Shown here: positions 34,979 through 37,744 of the stretch, piece by piece
Position numbering within the stretch: the first letter of the stretch is position 1
Layout of the letters: each line of letters starts with the position of its first letter
Source of the DNA: an uncultured Pelagibacteraceae bacterium
GTDB lineage: Bacteria > Pseudomonadota > Alphaproteobacteria > Pelagibacterales > Pelagibacteraceae
Reading direction: 5' to 3'
NCBI GenBank assembly: GCA_902527265.1
Contig: CABZNY010000012.1
Span: 1 to 37,744, forward strand
DNA length: 37,744 nt
Translations under genes and position numbers: made by a program
The notes under the pieces: model-generated
What the model was told of the DNA's origin: nothing
The model's database searches: none
What the model saw: the letters and a program-made list of their open reading frames with translations, nothing else

Positions 34979-36846
34979 GCTATATGCTTAATAGACTTTC
35001 TTTTGACATGAGACAACAAAATATATACTGCTGCTGGAGTTATCCCGTCTATTCTGAGTGCTTGACCAAGTGTTTTTGGCTTTACTTCCTTAAATTTTGA
35101 CTTAACTTCATTTGATAATCCAGAAAATTGGTCATAATCTATATTTTCTGGTATTTTAAGATTTTCATCTCTTTTATATGCTAAAATATCTGCATCTTGC
35201 TTCTTCAAATATCCTTTATAATGAGCTTTAATCTCAATTTGCTCATCGATTTCACGTGAAACATATTTAATTTCTGGCCAAATTTCCCTAATTTTAATCA
35301 TATTAACTGACTTTTGGCTCAATATTTCTAATGCATTTCTTTTAACCCCATCTTTAGCAATATTAATTCCAAATTTAGATGCTTTTGAGGGGGAAATTAG
35401 AGAATTTTCCATTTTTTTAAGACTTTTTTCCAATTTAGAAGCTTTCTCTTTATATATAATTTTTCTCTCATCTAGCACAAGTCCAATATCAATTCCTTTT
35501 TGAGTTAATCTAAGATCAGCATTATCGGATCTCAAAGATAGCCTATATTCTGCTCTTGAAGTGAACATTCTATACGGCTCTGCAACTCCTTTTGTCACTA
35601 AATCATCTATCATAACTCCAATATAAGCCTCTGATCTATCCAAAATAAATGGTCCTTTATTTTTAATAGAGAGAGCAGCATTTATTCCAGCTATCAACCC
35701 TTGTGCTGCAGCTTCTTCATAGCCTGTTGTTCCATTTATTTGTCCTGCAAGGTAAAGATTTTTAATTTTTTTTGTCTCTAAAGTTAAGAATAGCTCCCGT
35801 GGGTCCACAAAATCGTACTCTATTGCGTATCCAGGCCTTAAAATCTTAACATTTTCTAAACCATTGATATTGTTGCATATTTCTTGCTGTATTTCAGCAG
35901 GTAGAGAAGTTGAAATACCATTAGGGTAGATAGTTTTATCGTTTAGACCCTCTGGCTCCAAAAATATTTGATGCTTATGCTTATCAGCAAATTTAACAAT
36001 TTTATCTTCTATTGAGGGACAGTATCTTGGGCCAACGCCTTGGATACTTCCAGAGTACATAGCACTACTTTTTATATTTTTAGAAATAATATCATGCACT
36101 GCTTGATTGGTATAAGTCATCCTACATGAAATTTGTTTATTGATATTTTTTTTTGTAAGGAAAGAAAAAAAATATGGATGTTCATCTGCAAACTGTTCTT
36201 CGAGTTTTTCGAAATTAATTGTCGTTGCATCCAATCTTGGAGGTGTTCCTGTTTTTAATCTTCCTATTTTAAAATTATATTTTTCTAACTGCTCACTTAA
36301 TCCTGTTGAAGGTTTTTCATTAAATCTTCCAGCAGGTGTTTTTTCTTCACCAATGTGAATTAAACCATTTAAAAAAGTTCCAGTTGTTAGGATTACTTTA
36401 GATGTTAGTACTTTATTACCTTCTTGTGTTATAAAACCGATTATATTGTTTTTTTCAAAAATAAACTCTATTACAGGATCAGAAAAAATGCTTAAATTAC
36501 AGTAATTTACAAGTTTTTCTTGCATATATTTCTTGTATAATGATCTATCACTTTGTGTACGGGGCCCACGCACTGCAGGGCCTCTGCTTCTATTCAATAA
36601 TCGAAATTGTATTCCTGATTTATCTGCAACTTCGCCCATTACGCCATCTAGTGCATCTATCTCTCTAACAAGATGACCTTTACCCAATCCCCCTATAGCT
36701 GGATTACATGACATCTCACCAATAGTATCAAATTTATGTGTAAATAGGGCTGTATTTACTCCCAATCTCGCAGATGCTGCTGCAGCTTCACAGCCAGCAT
36801 GCCCACCGCCAATTACAACTACATCAAATGATAACTCTTTCTTCAT
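34975..36846 (-). CDS. mnmG: tRNA uridine 5-carboxymethylaminomethyl modification enzyme MnmG
   Basis: The FAD-dependent MnmG (GidA) works with MnmE to place cmnm5 or nm5 on U34 of wobble tRNAs. The 623-residue protein has the dinucleotide motif GGGHAGCE at 13-20, the GidA signatures GPRGPRTQ-like (here [17 protein letters not shown]) and [14 protein letters not shown], and [20 protein letters not shown] before the C-terminal helical domain. It overlaps rsmG (TTGA) and follows mnmE by 76 bases. Near its 3' end it carries a second parS-like site. Confidence 0.98.
   Translation of the reverse strand: MKKELSFDVVVIGGGHAGCEAAAASARLGVNTALFTHKFDTIGEMSCNPAIGGLGKGHLVREIDALDGVMGEVADKSGIQFRLLNRSRGPAVRGPRTQSDRSLYKKYMQEKLVNYCNLSIFSDPVIEFIFEKNNIIGFITQEGNKVLTSKVILTTGTFLNGLIHIGEEKTPAGRFNEKPSTGLSEQLEKYNFKIGRLKTGTPPRLDATTINFEKLEEQFADEHPYFFSFLTKKNINKQISCRMTYTNQAVHDIISKNIKSSAMYSGSIQGVGPRYCPSIEDKIVKFADKHKHQIFLEPEGLNDKTIYPNGISTSLPAEIQQEICNNINGLENVKILRPGYAIEYDFVDPRELFLTLETKKIKNLYLAGQINGTTGYEEAAAQGLIAGINAALSIKNKGPFILDRSEAYIGVMIDDLVTKGVAEPYRMFTSRAEYRLSLRSDNADLRLTQKGIDIGLVLDERKIIYKEKASKLEKSLKKMENSLISPSKASKFGINIAKDGVKRNALEILSQKSVNMIKIREIWPEIKYVSREIDEQIEIKAHYKGYLKKQDADILAYKRDENLKIPENIDYDQFSGLSNEVKSKFKEVKPKTLGQALRIDGITPAAVYILLSHVKRKSIKHIA
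35248..35263. other. Second parS site (14/16), inside mnmG
   Basis: GATTTCACGTGAAACA matches parS at 14 of 16 positions, with the 12-base core TTTCACGTGAAA intact; only the two outermost bases of one arm differ. On the minus strand its codons read Val-Ser-Arg-Glu-Ile in MnmG. It lies 317 bases from the start of the perfect site. ParB binding is inferred from the intact core and the location. Confidence 0.82.
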
Positions 36847-36922
36847 AGCTTTAATTTATTATTGATCTTAAAATTTACAAGGAAACACTTAAAAATGTCT
36901 AAAAATCAAGTATATTCAGTAC

Positions 36923-37744
36923 TTATTTGCCTATACAAAAATCGTTAAAAATAGACCCTAATATTTCTTCAACATCTACTTTACCAACAATCATTCCTAA
37001 ATGTCTGGTTGCCAATCTTAAATCTTCTGCAGCTTTATCAAAATCTTCTTGGGAGTTTTTTTCCTCGAATTTGATTAAATTTTGAACACAAGCTTCTAAA
37101 CTTTGTCTATGTCTTTCTCTCGTAATTAAAGTTTCGTTTGAACTAATAAATTTATTTTTTAGTTTATCTTTAATTCTATTTATTAACTCATCTAAGTTTG
37201 TTTCATTTTTAACTGATAAAAAAATTGGATTAAACTTTTCAATTTGTTGATTAATATCTTTAAAACCAAGATCTATTTTATTAATTACAATTATTGATTT
37301 TTCACTAACCAAATCGTTCAAAAATCCAGTAAAATTAACACTTTTTGGCTCAATTACTATTATGTTTAAATCAGCATCCTCAGCACGTTTAAGGGCTAAT
37401 TTAATTCCTTTTTTTTCTATCTCATCTTGAGATTTTCTAATCCCAGCACTATCAGAAATCACAACAGGATAACCATCTAAATTTAAATGAGCTTCGATAA
37501 CGTCTCTTGTCGTTCCTGCAATTTCTGAAACAATAGCTACATCACGATCGGAAAGATAATTAAGCAAAGAAGATTTTCCTGCATTGGCTGGCCCTATAAT
37601 TGCGATCTTAAAACCTTCTCTAATTCTTTCTCCAACTCTTTGATCGTTCAAAATTTTTTCAACCTCTTTTCTTATTTTTTCAGAATCATTTTTAATATTT
37701 TTAATTACATCGGCAGGAAGATCCTCCTCTGGAAAATCAATTTT
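36923..37744 (-). CDS. mnmE: tRNA modification GTPase MnmE, C-terminal part (cut by window edge)
   Basis: The frame is open to the right edge; about 274 codons are visible and the N-terminal folate-binding domain is outside. The segment starts KIDFPEEDLP, a typical MnmE stretch, followed by helical domain, the inserted G domain with GPANAGKS (P-loop), DSAG and NKID, and the C-terminal CIGK, whose cysteine is required for tRNA modification. The TTG near 37651 is an internal Leu codon, not a start. MnmE pairs with MnmG, encoded next. Confidence 0.97.
   Translation of the reverse strand, partial: KIDFPEEDLPADVIKNIKNDSEKIRKEVEKILNDQRVGERIREGFKIAIIGPANAGKSSLLNYLSDRDVAIVSEIAGTTRDVIEAHLNLDGYPVVISDSAGIRKSQDEIEKKGIKLALKRAEDADLNIIVIEPKSVNFTGFLNDLVSEKSIIVINKIDLGFKDINQQIEKFNPIFLSVKNETNLDELINRIKDKLKNKFISSNETLITRERHRQSLEACVQNLIKFEEKNSQEDFDKAAEDLRLATRHLGMIVGKVDVEEILGSIFNDFCIGK

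Noticed and set aside
1-37744. CRISPR arrays, insertion sequences, prophage genes, tRNA/rRNA genes or DnaA-box clusters
   Set aside because: Reading both strands, I saw no spaced direct repeats, transposase or integrase motifs, cloverleaf sequences or grouped TTATCCACA boxes. The origin may be near mnmE but is not inside the window as far as I can see.

Overview
This window is a stretch of a very compact, AT-rich bacterial chromosome whose gene order is alphaproteobacterial. The low GC, near-absence of intergenic DNA, frequent start/stop overlaps and single small porin point to a streamlined marine lineage of the SAR11 (Pelagibacterales) type. This is inferred from style and synteny; no rRNA gene is present to confirm it. 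I find about 38 protein genes, including two short ones (33 and 35 codons). There is no tRNA, rRNA, CRISPR array, insertion sequence or prophage. No gap between genes exceeds about 220 bases.

Layout. (1) 1-8523: minus-strand housekeeping genes in a typical alphaproteobacterial order: murJ-trpS-nfuA-bax, then tsaB-fur-miaB-phoH-ybeY running off the left edge. A plus-strand secreted polysaccharide deacetylase sits between bax and tsaB. tsaB is about half the usual length and rimI, its usual companion, is absent. (2) 8573-14078: maeB (malic enzyme/phosphotransacetylase fusion), then a BON-domain lipoprotein and rsmI opposite an LpoA-like periplasmic binding protein, then rdgB. This resembles the yraL-lpoA-yraP neighbourhood of enterobacteria. 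(3) 14114-19963: grpE-dnaK-dnaJ, followed without a gap by a 33-codon membrane peptide and a TPR/O-GlcNAc-transferase-like (GT41) protein. (4) 19992-22158: an accessory minus-strand pair made of a secreted cysteine-rich unknown and a CRTAC1-like beta-propeller protein. (5) 22200-24559: dapB, nth and a PfkB-family sugar/nucleoside kinase. (6) 24563-26932: a 35-codon ArfA-like protein overlapping the stop of an OmpR-type regulator, an L,D-transpeptidase-like protein, YggS and a divergent ThiE/TenI-like protein. (7) 26969-27904: the porin, with its own promoter region. (8) 28125-37744: DUF3576 lipoprotein-leuS-lptE-holA on plus, converging on parB-parA-rsmG-mnmG-mnmE on minus.

How it works together. 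Region 8 is the origin-proximal partition cluster. It carries a perfect 16-bp parS inside rsmG and a 14/16 parS inside mnmG, both read as Val-Ser-Arg-Glu codons. Envelope functions recur throughout: MurJ, Bax, deacetylase, BON lipoprotein, LpoA-like protein, L,D-transpeptidase-like protein, LptE and porin. Protein and translation quality control recurs too: DnaK system, TsaB, MiaB, MnmE/G, RsmG, RsmI and the ArfA-like peptide.

The least explained parts are the ArfA-like micro-gene, the 17925-22158 block inserted between dnaJ and dapB, and three divergent gene pairs whose start codons touch or overlap.
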